The position numbers and the translations under genes were made by a program. From Candidatus Acidulodesulfobacterium ferriphilum (lineage in GTDB: Bacteria; SZUA-79; Acidulodesulfobacterales; Acidulodesulfobacteraceae): a stretch of 64,000 nt of DNA. Below, piece by piece: positions 33,629 through 42,310 of this stretch. The notes under the pieces are model-generated. The model was not told the origin of the DNA, did no database searches, and was given only the letters and a program-made list of their open reading frames with translations. The stretch is taken from assembly GCA_004195035.1 (NCBI GenBank), contig SGBD01000004.1:1-64000 (forward strand). The letters run 5' to 3'. Position 1 is the first letter of the stretch. Each line of letters starts with the position of its first letter.

Positions 33629-34210
33629 TTAAGAAGTATAACTGACATCCTTTTCCTGTTTCTTAACCTTTGATTTTTTAAGCGCGGCGTTGTACAGAGA
33701 CCGCTTTAACGGTGAAGCCTTATCGATAAATAAAATTCCGTCAAGATGGTCTATCTCGTGCTGAAAGACTATTCCCAGCAAACCTTGCGCCTCTACAATA
33801 ATCTCTTTGCCGGATAAGTCTAAAGCCCTGACCTTAATTTCGCTTGCCCTTTCGATATCGGCATTAAATTTAGGAATGGAAAGACACCCCTCTTCATAGA
33901 CGGTCTTTCCTTCTTTAGAAATTATTTCAGGATTAATTGCCACGATAAGGTCTTTATTTGCATTAAGAATATTCCCCTCATCCAAGGAAAAAATTTTATC
34001 CTTATCCGTTTTTCTGCTTATATCTATAACTATGATACGCTTATCCTCGCCAACCTGCGTAGCGGCAAGCCCCACACCGTCGGCTTTGTACATCGTATAT
34101 GCAAGATCTTTGATTAAAGGAATGTTTTCGGGGACTTCATTCGAGCTTAAAGGTTTTGCTTTTATTCGCAGTTTTATATCCGGATATTCTAATATATTTA
34201 AAAACCTCAT
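33629..34210 (-). CDS. def: Peptide deformylase
   Basis: A 193-residue iron/zinc hydrolase that removes the formyl group from nascent N-termini. The three signature motifs are intact: GVGLAATQ (45-52), EEGCLSIP (metal ligand C109) and HEIDHLDG (H151 and H155 with catalytic E152). A basic tail of about 25 residues extends the C-terminus. It is followed by fmt, 33 bases downstream, the standard def-fmt pair that balances formylation and deformylation. Confidence 0.95.
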   Translation of the reverse strand: MRFLNILEYPDIKLRIKAKPLSSNEVPENIPLIKDLAYTMYKADGVGLAATQVGEDKRIIVIDISRKTDKDKIFSLDEGNILNANKDLIVAINPEIISKEGKTVYEEGCLSIPKFNADIERASEIKVRALDLSGKEIIVEAQGLLGIVFQHEIDHLDGILFIDKASPLKRSLYNAALKKSKVKKQEKDVSYTS

Positions 34211-34248
34211 ATTCGACTTAATAAATTTCGTTAATAATTATTTTCGAA

Positions 34249-34782
34249 CTATTTTGCAATTGCATTAAAATTAAACTTTTTTTGATAAATCACTAAGCCG
34301 TGAAGAGTCAGGGGGAGGTCATACAAATGCTGGGTGGCGGCATTGGGTAACTCATGTTTTACCGGTTGCGGCGGAACCTTTAATGCCGCAAACCCGGCAG
34401 GAACATTTTTCTTTTTCACCCTCAAAAGAGGACCATGCCTTAACGGCCCGGGAATATCCTTTTGGGGCGTTATTTTAAACATGCCTGTTATTTCTTTCGA
34501 ACAGAACCAGATACCGTTGCTCCAAAAATAATAAAATTTATTGTAGTAATAATAAACCTTCTGATTTTTTTTATTGATATAAGCCGTCATATTGCCAGAT
34601 ATATTAAGTATTATAAATTTCTTATTTTCGGAATAATATTTTTCTCCGTTTTTTTTAACATTAAAGTTATCGGTTCCTTTGGAATAAGCATAGCTTGATA
34701 ATCCAAGAATAAGGCCGCCAGCTAATAAAATAGCAACTAAAATTATTTTGTTTTTTTTGATTTCTTTAAATTTATCAAGCAT
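34249..34782 (-). CDS. Exported or membrane-anchored hypothetical protein
   Basis: A 177-residue protein with an N-terminal hydrophobic helix (ILVAILLAGGLILGLSSYAY, about residues 14-33), a signal peptide or anchor. The middle is rich in tyrosine and tryptophan (KVYYYYNKFYYFWSNGIWF), resembling the aromatic repeats of small envelope proteins. The C-terminal part is proline- and lysine-rich, ending with LHGLVIYQKKF. No enzymatic motif. It starts 39 bases upstream of def in the same direction, but a functional link is not apparent. I do not recognise the family. Confidence 0.55.
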   Translation of the reverse strand: MLDKFKEIKKNKIILVAILLAGGLILGLSSYAYSKGTDNFNVKKNGEKYYSENKKFIILNISGNMTAYINKKNQKVYYYYNKFYYFWSNGIWFCSKEITGMFKITPQKDIPGPLRHGPLLRVKKKNVPAGFAALKVPPQPVKHELPNAATQHLYDLPLTLHGLVIYQKKFNFNAIAK

Positions 34783-34861
34783 ATAACCTCCAGAGATTCC
34801 TTAAATATACCACTATAATTACTAAAAATCAATTTTTATTTTGATATTGCATTCATGTGCA

Positions 34862-34884
34862 GCTTGTTTTATAATAAAACAAGC
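34862..34884. repeat. 10-bp hairpin
   Basis: gcttgtttta (34862-34871) pairs with taaaacaagc (34875-34884) around three bases. It precedes the larger inverted-repeat element in the 330-base gap between divergent genes. Confidence 0.5.
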
Positions 34885-34896
34885 AATAGATATAAC

Positions 34897-35061
34897 CTTA
34901 ATCCTGCATTAGAAATTTTATTTTCTGGATTCCCGCTTTCGCGGGAATGACGACTGTTGGGTTAAGACCTTAATCTCCGCATAGTCATTTCCGCGAAAGC
35001 GGGAATCCAGATTTAACATAAGCTTTTGAGTATATAATGTAATTTCTAATGCAGGATTAAG
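34897..35061. mobile_element. MITE-like or REP-like inverted-repeat element
   Basis: Perfect 21-base terminal inverted repeats (34897-34917 and 35041-35061, starting cttaatcctgcattag). Nested inside are two inverted copies of a ctggattcccgctttcgcgg motif (about 34925-34952 and 34988-35013). The latter resembles repeats scattered through many proteobacterial genomes. No gene lies inside. It occupies most of the divergent promoter region before the selenoprotein-type gene. Confidence 0.7.
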
Positions 35062-35111
35062 ATATAAATGCCGAAAAATACCGAAACATTTTAAATGAAA
35101 AAGGAGATGAA

Positions 35112-35759
35112 ATGCCCCTTCTAAGCGAACAGGATGCCGAATTTTTAAAGAAAGATTTTGAAAGCAAACTTAAAAATAATGTTAAAATAATATTTTTCAA
35201 GTCCGAAGATGCCTGCCTGTACTGCAAGGAAGTAAAAGATATTCTTGTTGAGGTTTCAGGTTTGAGCGATAAGATAACTCTCGAAGAGTACGATTTCGAC
35301 AAAGATAAAGAAAAGGTCAAGCAGTATTCCATTAAAAGAACACCCGGAATCGTAATTGAAGGAGAAAAGGATTACGGCGTTCGTTTTTACGGCATCCCCG
35401 CAGGCCATGAGTTTATGACCTTAATCCATGGGATAATGAATGTCTCCGCCAAAAATACTGGCCTTTCCGAAAAAACTATCGAAAAACTTAAGGAAATTAT
35501 AAAGCCTTATAATATTCAGGTATTTGTTACCCCTACTTGACCCCATTGTCCGCCGGCGGCGGTTCTTGCTCATAATTTTGCCATAGAAAACGACAATATA
35601 ACGGCCGATGTTATAGAAATTCAAGAATTTCCAAATCTTGCCGACAAATATGAGGTTTTTAGCGTCCCAAAGACGGTAATGAACGATAACGGCGAAGTGG
35701 TTGGCGCCGTTCCAGAAGCTGTCTTTCTGGGGAAGGTTATGGAAGGATATACAACTTAG
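35112..35759 (+). CDS. Protein disulfide oxidoreductase-like selenoprotein (in-frame UGA = Sec)
   Basis: A 215-residue protein with two thioredoxin folds, read through the TGA at 35538-35540. Fold 1 has C35-L-Y-C38. Fold 2 begins IQVFVTPT and continues past the TGA as PHCPPAAVLAHNFAIENDN, so Sec143-P-H-C146 stands where C-P-x-C is found in relatives. A cis-proline motif (SVPKTV) follows, and the frame ends at TAG 35757. A hairpin just after the TGA (CCGCC 35550-35554, GGCGG 35558-35562) could serve as SECIS. Strong aaggag before the ATG. Likely a thiol/selenol reductase. The alternative is a nonsense mutation, but homology across the stop without frame change favours Sec. Confidence 0.75.
35541..35575 (+). 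promoter_or_regulatory. Candidate bacterial SECIS element
   Basis: Immediately downstream of the UGA: a GC-rich stem, five pairs (35550-35554 with 35558-35562) and a GGC loop. Position is right for a SelB-binding element. The stem is short and the loop small compared with classical examples, so confidence is limited. Confidence 0.4.
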
Positions 35760-35764
35760 AGGAC

Positions 35765-36202
35765 TTATCCTTTATAATGATATAATAAAACAGGTACATC
35801 GGATTTTCTGACAACGCTTTCAGCCATCGAGCCAAGCACCGCTCTTGTTAGTCCTTTCCTTCCGTGCGTGCCCATTATAACAATATCGTAACCGCCTTCT
35901 TTTATCGCCCCTAAAATAACATTATGCGGCTCTCCGTGCGTAAGTATGGTCTTAACCTTAACTCCTTTTTTCTCGCACTCTTCCTTTAATTTATTCAAAA
36001 TTGGTTTTTCCTCTTGAACTAAAAAATCAAAGTCATTTAACGACCCGCCCGACAAATCCCCGATATTTTGCAATGCTTGAATATCTATAACATGAATAAA
36101 TGTTATTTCGGCTTTAATTTCCGAAGCAAAATTAATGGCATTATAAGCCGCGCTTGTAGATGTATCGCTAAAATCCACAGGGCATAAAATACTTTTGAAC
36201 AT
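35765..36202 (-). CDS. Universal stress protein (UspA family)
   Basis: A 145-residue UspA-fold protein with the complete ATP-binding signature: ILCPVDFSDTSTSAAYNA at the start, DIVIMGTHGRKGLTRAVLGS (G-x2-G-x9-GS) and a closing VPVLLYHY. Length is typical, unlike the extended homologue at 26314. It converges with the selenoprotein gene. It is probably expressed alone from a promoter in the 260-base gap to its right. Role: stress response, partner unknown. Confidence 0.92.
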   Translation of the reverse strand: MFKSILCPVDFSDTSTSAAYNAINFASEIKAEITFIHVIDIQALQNIGDLSGGSLNDFDFLVQEEKPILNKLKEECEKKGVKVKTILTHGEPHNVILGAIKEGGYDIVIMGTHGRKGLTRAVLGSMAESVVRKSDVPVLLYHYKG

Positions 36203-36386
36203 GGCTGACTCCTTTAATCTTTTAAAATTTTTAGGTGCATTATTATATTTTATTATTATATTTGTCTTTATTTTTTATATCGCATATATTATCTTAAAGT
36301 CAAGAAAAATCTTTACCTTCCCGATTTTTTAAATTATTAAAATGCTTTCAAATTTCCATACCCTAAAAATAACCTAAAAATAAGTA

Positions 36387-36414
36387 TTGAATTATTTTTA
36401 AAATATGATATAAA
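36387..36414 (+). promoter_or_regulatory. Promoter upstream of the phospholipase-like gene
   Basis: TTGAAT (36387-36392), 16 bases, TATAAA (36409-36414), about 50 bases before the ATG at 36463. The surrounding gap is very A+T-rich and shows nothing else. Confidence 0.45.
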
Positions 36415-36462
36415 ATAAACTGAAGCTTAAAAAGACAGGACAATATAAATATAAACAAACTT

Positions 36463-37161
36463 ATGCAACCAAAACTACATAATTACTGCATCGAAAAAAC
36501 ATTCGAACTGCTTTATAACGATTCGAAGCATGATGTCATAGATACCATTTTTAACCGCGATATTTCGGGCTTGAAACCCGATGAACGCATTAAACTAATG
36601 CAACGCGGCTCTTACATTATAGACAGGCTTGCCATTAAAAAATTAAGGGTTCACTGGTTTGGCGGACATTACTTATACCCTCACTCTCATGCGGGCTACA
36701 TCAGGGGATTTTCGGACGCCGGCACAAAATGCGTCCAGCTGTTTAATATTGCCGCAAAAGATTGGGAAAAGGGGCGGTTTAAAAGGTCATTCATAGCATT
36801 AGGCGGAGCGACGCATCTCGTTCAGGACCTGTGCATACCGTTTCACACTACTAATCTGGCATTAAGGAAACATGTTCTTTTTGAAAGATGGATGTCATCG
36901 CATTATCTGGATGTAAATTTACCTTTAGAAAACGGAATATACAAATTTAAGCCTTTAAAAGGGCATTATAACGACAAACACCCCTTTGGCTGGGTTGATT
37001 ACAACGCTCATAATTCTTCGAAATACCTGCCTGAATTATTATATGCAAGAACAAAAATGGAATATTTTAATTCACTCGGTAGAATCCTGCCCGAAGCCAT
37101 AAAAACATCAGCCGGTTTTCTTGAATTATTCACAAAAAGGGTTAATGGAATCAAAAATTGA
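36463..37161 (+). CDS. Zinc-dependent phospholipase C / S1-P1 nuclease-fold protein
   Basis: A 232-residue helical hydrolase of the zinc-dependent phospholipase C family. The signature is LGGATHLVQDLCIPFHTTN (H-x3-D-x5-H trinuclear zinc site), with additional histidines in HWFGGHYLYPHSH and NDKHPFGWVDYNAHNS. Unusually for the family there is no signal peptide, so it would act in the cytoplasm unless exported another way. The 3' end overlaps the next gene. Substrate may be phospholipid or nucleic acid. Confidence 0.75.
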   Translation: MQPKLHNYCIEKTFELLYNDSKHDVIDTIFNRDISGLKPDERIKLMQRGSYIIDRLAIKKLRVHWFGGHYLYPHSHAGYIRGFSDAGTKCVQLFNIAAKDWEKGRFKRSFIALGGATHLVQDLCIPFHTTNLALRKHVLFERWMSSHYLDVNLPLENGIYKFKPLKGHYNDKHPFGWVDYNAHNSSKYLPELLYARTKMEYFNSLGRILPEAIKTSAGFLELFTKRVNGIKN

Positions 37162-38326
37162 AATTTGTCAGAATCATGGGTTGACAAAAAATCTTTATTC
37201 CTGCCACGGCGGCAACATATTATCATATACAAAAGATTTATACGGCGGCATTAATAATGCAGGTAGTTTTAATCCTTCACGGCTAAAAATAATAGATTTT
37301 TCCGCAGGCATAAATCCATTCGGCTTAAGTAAAAATGCCGTTAAAATCATAAAAAATTACAGGCTGACAAAATTTTTCGTCGAAAATTACCCTGAAAGCT
37401 ACCCTGAAACCCTGACAGACGCATTATCCATTTATCATAATATAAGTAAAGACTTGTTATTTCTAGGGGCAGGAGCAACCGACCTTATTTTCAACATTAC
37501 ACAGGTTATAAAGCCGGAAACTGTCCTTATAGTCGAACCGTCTTTTTATGAATACGAAAGGGCGGCAATATCGGTAAAATCCTCTCTTATTCATATAAAT
37601 ACATATCCTGCCGATAATTTCAGGCTTTTAAAAAAAAGCTATTTGAATCTTTTAAAAAATATCGGAAAGATAAACAAAAACGATATGGTTTTCATAGCAA
37701 GTCCTTCAAATCCGGCAGGAGCCGTTACCACTTTGGACAGTATTAAGGAAATATTAAACCTGCTAAAAAAGAAGGATGCTTTTTTAGTTTTGGATGAATC
37801 GTTTATGGATTTTTGCGAGAAATTTTCGGCTAAGCGCCTGACACGCAAATATAATAATTTAATTATAATCCGTTCTTTAACAAAATTTTTTGCAATGCCC
37901 GGCGAAAGATTAGGTTACATAATAGCGAATAATGAATTAATCGATAAATTTTTCGACAATATTATTCCATGGAAAATAACCGGTCTTGGAACGGCAATTG
38001 CAATCAGTTCTTTAAATGATGGGGATTATATTATAAATACCGCGCAAAAATTAGAAAACATAAAATATAATCTTCACGGCAGACTAAAAGCTTTTAACGC
38101 GTTCGAAATAATACCAGGCGAAGCAAATTTCTTTTTAATAAGAATTAAATCCAAAAAGTTTAACGGATTGGATTTAAAAAACTATTTGCTTAAATCGGGT
38201 ATTTTAATTAGATATTGCGGAAATTATCACGGTCTTGACGATAAATATTTCAGGATAGCCGTCCGAAAGAAATTAGAAAATGATTATTTGATCGGCAAGT
38301 TGAAAGAATTTGCCCTGTCATTATGA
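37145..38326 (+). CDS. cobD: CobD-like threonine-phosphate decarboxylase / class I-II aminotransferase
   Basis: About 393 residues; ATG 37145, after aaaaggg, is preferred to a TTG at 37121. PLP fold type I: CHGGNILSYTKDL and IIDFSAGINPFG at the start, FLGAGATDLIFNI, FIASPSNPAGAV, LVLDESFMDF and the lysine box IIRSLTKFFAMPGERLGY. The HGGN-type opening and INPFG are typical of CobD, which makes (R)-1-amino-2-propanol phosphate for cobalamin. Histidinol-phosphate aminotransferase is the alternative. No cob genes are adjacent. It overlaps the phospholipase gene by 17 bases. Confidence 0.75.
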   Translation: MESKIEICQNHGLTKNLYSCHGGNILSYTKDLYGGINNAGSFNPSRLKIIDFSAGINPFGLSKNAVKIIKNYRLTKFFVENYPESYPETLTDALSIYHNISKDLLFLGAGATDLIFNITQVIKPETVLIVEPSFYEYERAAISVKSSLIHINTYPADNFRLLKKSYLNLLKNIGKINKNDMVFIASPSNPAGAVTTLDSIKEILNLLKKKDAFLVLDESFMDFCEKFSAKRLTRKYNNLIIIRSLTKFFAMPGERLGYIIANNELIDKFFDNIIPWKITGLGTAIAISSLNDGDYIINTAQKLENIKYNLHGRLKAFNAFEIIPGEANFFLIRIKSKKFNGLDLKNYLLKSGILIRYCGNYHGLDDKYFRIAVRKKLENDYLIGKLKEFALSL

Positions 38327-40257
38327 AAATAATCGTATATATTCCGCGCCGCCATTTTATTGACGCCTTTAATATCGGATAGCCGGACCAAAGAAGCGTT
38401 TTTCACATTTTCCACGCTCCCCAGACTATCCATTAAATTCTTGTAAACCGTTCTTCCAACCCCTTTGATGTTTAATAATTCGGAGGAAACTAACGACTTC
38501 CGCTTAAGTTTAGAAAAATACGACACGGCAAACCTGTGCGCTTCGTCTCTTAAGCGCATCAGTAAAAAAATTGCCTCTTTATTCTTTCCGAAATTAACCT
38601 CGTTCTTTCTGTTCGGCAAATAAATATTATCCGTTTCGATATTTTTACCGCTGTCTTTTGCCTTTGCAATTGCAATTAGCGCAGGCATATCTTTGGCGTC
38701 TATCAGTCCTTTTTTCTTAAATTCATTCGACACCCTTACCAAAACATTTAATTGCCCCTTTCCGCCATCCGCCATAATTAAATCAGGCAGCGGGTCTTTT
38801 CCTGCCGCCGCATTATTAAACCGCCTGTACAAAGCCTCATACATCATGGCATAATCATCAGGGGTATTTTTTGACCTGATCCTGTATTTTCTATATAATG
38901 AGGTATCCTTTTTACCGTTATTAAGAACGGACTTGGAAGCAACCGCATAAGTCCCCGATATATTGGAAATATCAAAACATTCAATAATTTCAGGGATTTT
39001 ATCAAGGCGCAGAACATCCTTTAATATGCCGAGCAGTTTTTCTTCCCCGCCTTTGCCGTCCGCGCCCTTTTCTCCTTCGTTACCTGTTCTTGCCTGTCCG
39101 TCCCCGTCCGCCTTTTCCAAAAAATTCTTTTTTGCATTTTCCAATGCCATTGCTATTATAATATCGCCGTATTTATTCTTTTTTCCGCTATAAACTGTTT
39201 TACCGGCGCTGATAATTTTCACCTTTTTGGCCGAAAATTGTTTAATATAACTTAAAAGGCTGTTTTTATCATCGATATTTATGTTTACAGGAATTAAGAT
39301 TTCATCAGAAATCTTTCCGTCTATTTCCAAATTTTTGGAATAATACTGGTTTAAAAAAGCGGAAAGCATTTCATCGTCATTTAAGTATATGTTTTTAAAG
39401 AAAAAATTTTTCGTGCCTACAATTTTTCCGCCTCTAATAATTATTACGACGACGTCCATCTTGCCTTTTTCGCCGTAAAACCCTATCGCATCTATATCTT
39501 TTTCATTTTTTAATACGGTTATCTGCTTTTCGTTGATTATAGTTATCGCGTTAATTTTATCTCTGATTTTTATAGCCGCCTCAAAATTTAATCCCCTTAC
39601 ATATCCGTCCATAGACCGCTTTAATTCCTTTAACAACTGCCTGTTTTTTCCGCCCAGTAGGAGCCTTATTCCCTCCACCCTTTCCCTATAGCTTTCAATT
39701 CCGATATATCCGCAGCACGGGGCGGCGCACCTGTTTATCTGGTAATAAAGACACGGCTTTTTTTTAACGGCATAAGAATTGAATTTATTGTCGGTGCAAG
39801 TCCTTATTTTAAATATCTTGTTTATCGTTTTTATCGTTTGCGTTACGGCAAAAGAGCTTGAATATGGGCCAAAATACTCCCCGTCGCCTTTTTTAAAACT
39901 TCTTGTTTTTATGATGTAGGGAAAGCCTGTTTTTGACTTTGCTATCCTGATGTAAGGGTAAGATTTGTCATCCTTAAGGCTTATGTTATATTTAGGTTTA
40001 TATTGCTTTATTAAGTTATTTTCAAGTAAAAAGGCATCCAGTTCGTTTTGAGAAACTATCGTTTCGATATCATGAATTTTCGAAACAAGATGCTCCGTCT
40101 TCACGCCGGCTTTTTTATTCGAAAAATATTGTAAAATCCTCTTTTTTAAATTTTTTGCCTTGCCGATATATATTACATCCCCGCTCATGTTTTTCATAAG
40201 ATAAACCCCGGAGGACTGCGGAATGTTTTTAAGTTTGGCGGTTAAATCTTCATTCAT
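38284..40257 (-). CDS. uvrC: Excinuclease ABC subunit C
   Basis: A 657-residue nucleotide-excision repair nuclease that makes both incisions at a lesion bound by UvrB. The N-terminal GIY-YIG domain (SGVYLMKNMSGDVIYIGKAK), a UvrB-interacting UVR region near residue 210, the RNase H-like C-terminal nuclease (IIECFDISNISGTYAV ... LIMADGGKGQL) and helix-hairpin-helix pair (LNIKGVGRTVYKNLM, LSDIKGVNKMAARNI) are all there. A Gly/Asp/Lys-rich insert (DNA about 39040-39130) lengthens it by about 30 residues. It overlaps cobD tail-to-tail by 43 bases and follows uvrB on the same strand. Confidence 0.95.
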   Translation of the reverse strand: MNEDLTAKLKNIPQSSGVYLMKNMSGDVIYIGKAKNLKKRILQYFSNKKAGVKTEHLVSKIHDIETIVSQNELDAFLLENNLIKQYKPKYNISLKDDKSYPYIRIAKSKTGFPYIIKTRSFKKGDGEYFGPYSSSFAVTQTIKTINKIFKIRTCTDNKFNSYAVKKKPCLYYQINRCAAPCCGYIGIESYRERVEGIRLLLGGKNRQLLKELKRSMDGYVRGLNFEAAIKIRDKINAITIINEKQITVLKNEKDIDAIGFYGEKGKMDVVVIIIRGGKIVGTKNFFFKNIYLNDDEMLSAFLNQYYSKNLEIDGKISDEILIPVNINIDDKNSLLSYIKQFSAKKVKIISAGKTVYSGKKNKYGDIIIAMALENAKKNFLEKADGDGQARTGNEGEKGADGKGGEEKLLGILKDVLRLDKIPEIIECFDISNISGTYAVASKSVLNNGKKDTSLYRKYRIRSKNTPDDYAMMYEALYRRFNNAAAGKDPLPDLIMADGGKGQLNVLVRVSNEFKKKGLIDAKDMPALIAIAKAKDSGKNIETDNIYLPNRKNEVNFGKNKEAIFLLMRLRDEAHRFAVSYFSKLKRKSLVSSELLNIKGVGRTVYKNLMDSLGSVENVKNASLVRLSDIKGVNKMAARNIYDYFHNDRANSFNLPIK

Positions 40258-40264
40258 GGCATAA

Positions 40265-42268
40265 TCAAATATTATCCATTAACATCATATTCTTTTTAAC
40301 CCTGTTAATTTCGTCCCTGATACGCGCTGCTTCCTCAAAATTCAGTTCTTTGGCAGCCTTTTTCATTTTTTTGGAAAGATTCCTGATTCTTTTTTCAGCC
40401 TCTTTCGGATCTATTATTAAAGGTTCTCCCCCGCTTAACCCTCCGGATAAATCGATATAATCCTGTTCAAAAATTGTCGTCAAAAGTTCGGATATATTTT
40501 TTTGAATGGATTTAGGGGTTATGTTATGTTTTTTGTTATACTCCTCTTGAATTTTCCTTCTTCTTTCCGTTTCCGATATGGCATACCGCATCGATTCGGT
40601 AATTTTATTGCCGTATAATATAACCCTGCCCTTGATATTCCTTGCCGCTCTTCCTATCGTCTGAACCAGCGATGTTTTAGAACGCAAAAAACCTTCTTTG
40701 TCGGCGTCTAAAATTCCGATCAACTCAACTTCCGGAAGGTCTAATCCTTCTCTTAAAAGATTTATTCCGACGAGGACATCGAACTCGCCAAGCCTTAACT
40801 CCCTTACAATCTTAAACCTCTCTAACGAATCTATATCCGAATGCAAATACTTTGCCTTAACCCCGCTATCTAATAAAAATTCCGTCAAATCCTCGGACAT
40901 TCTTTTTGTCAGCGTAGTAACAAGCACCCTGCCTCCCTCGTTAACGGTCTTTTTGATTTCCCCTATAATATCGTCAACCTGATTGGTTTCAGGTCTAACC
41001 TCCACATGCGGGTCTATTAAACCCGTCGGGCGGATTATCTGCTCCACGACCCGGGAGCTGACGCTTAGTTCATATTCCGCCGGCGTTGCCGAAACAAATA
41101 TAAGATTATTTATATGGGATGAAAATTCGTCGAAATTTAAAGGGCGGTTGTCGAGCGCGCAGGGAAGCCTGAATCCGTATTCGACAAGCGTCGATTTCCT
41201 TGAAATATCCCCGTTGTACATTCCCCTGATTTGCGGAACGCTGACATGGGACTCGTCAATCATGATAATAAAATCATCAGGAAAATAATCGAGAAGGGTT
41301 GGGGGCGGCTCGCCCTTTTTTCTGCCTGTTAAATGCCTCGAATAGTTTTCGATACCCGAACAATAACCCATCTCTTGAATCATTTCGAGGTCGTACATAG
41401 TCCTCTGCTCAAGCCTCTGCGCCTCGACAAGCTTGCCTGATGATTTAAGTTCTATCAATCTTTCTTTCAGCTCTCCCTTAATAGACTTAACGGCGCCCTG
41501 CAAGGTTACCTCGTCCGCGACATAATGCGACGCGGGATAAATTGCAGCCTTTGAAAGTCTCCTTATAATTGCACCTCTAAGCGGGTCGATCTCCGCTATC
41601 AAAGAAACTTCGTTTCCAAAAAACTCTATTCTTATTGCAACCTCTTCTTCGTAAGCTGGAAAAATGTCGATTATATCCCCTCTCACCCTGAATGTCCCTC
41701 TGTGAAAATCTACATCGTTTCTTTCGTATCTTATCTCGGTCAGCTTGTCCAAAATATCGCTAAAATTGACCTCGTCCCCCTTTTTTACCTCAAGGAGCAT
41801 ATTTCTATAGCTTTGCGGCGAACCAAGCCCATATATGCAGGAAACGGACGCGATAACTATAACATCCCTCCTTGAAAGAATAGAACGGGTTGCCGAATGC
41901 TTCATTTTATCTATCTGGTCGTTAATAGCGGAATCTTTTTCTATATAAAGGTCTTTTGACGGAACATATGCTTCCGGCTGATAATAATCGTAATAACTTA
42001 TAAAAAACTCGACGGCATTTTCGGGAAACAATGCTTTAAATTCGGAATAAAGCTGTCCCGCAAGGGTTTTATTCGGCGCAATTATCAAAGCCGGACTTTC
42101 GAGTTCTTTGATAACCTGCGCCATCGTAAATGTCTTTCCCGAGCCCGTCACGCCCAAAAGCGTCTGATACTTATAGCTTTTACCCTTTATCCCTTTAACT
42201 AACGAATCTATCGCCTCTGGCTGGTCGCCTGCGGGGGTGTTTTCCGAAACAAGGTTGAACAATGACAT
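40265..42268 (-). CDS. uvrB: Excinuclease ABC subunit B
   Basis: A 667-residue DEAD-like DNA repair helicase. Walker [17 protein letters not shown], the damage-gripping beta-hairpin region [18 protein letters not shown], motif DEXX as [12 protein letters not shown], helicase motifs V/VI ([23 protein letters not shown]) and the C-terminal UVR domain ([17 protein letters not shown]) are intact. Length is typical with no insert. It precedes uvrC by seven bases, giving a uvrBC operon. It loads UvrC after damage recognition by UvrA, which is not in the window. Confidence 0.97.
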   Translation of the reverse strand: MSLFNLVSENTPAGDQPEAIDSLVKGIKGKSYKYQTLLGVTGSGKTFTMAQVIKELESPALIIAPNKTLAGQLYSEFKALFPENAVEFFISYYDYYQPEAYVPSKDLYIEKDSAINDQIDKMKHSATRSILSRRDVIVIASVSCIYGLGSPQSYRNMLLEVKKGDEVNFSDILDKLTEIRYERNDVDFHRGTFRVRGDIIDIFPAYEEEVAIRIEFFGNEVSLIAEIDPLRGAIIRRLSKAAIYPASHYVADEVTLQGAVKSIKGELKERLIELKSSGKLVEAQRLEQRTMYDLEMIQEMGYCSGIENYSRHLTGRKKGEPPPTLLDYFPDDFIIMIDESHVSVPQIRGMYNGDISRKSTLVEYGFRLPCALDNRPLNFDEFSSHINNLIFVSATPAEYELSVSSRVVEQIIRPTGLIDPHVEVRPETNQVDDIIGEIKKTVNEGGRVLVTTLTKRMSEDLTEFLLDSGVKAKYLHSDIDSLERFKIVRELRLGEFDVLVGINLLREGLDLPEVELIGILDADKEGFLRSKTSLVQTIGRAARNIKGRVILYGNKITESMRYAISETERRRKIQEEYNKKHNITPKSIQKNISELLTTIFEQDYIDLSGGLSGGEPLIIDPKEAEKRIRNLSKKMKKAAKELNFEEAARIRDEINRVKKNMMLMDNI

Positions 42269-42310
42269 AATAGACTATTATAACATTTTTTGGGGTTTTG
42301 AATTACTATT

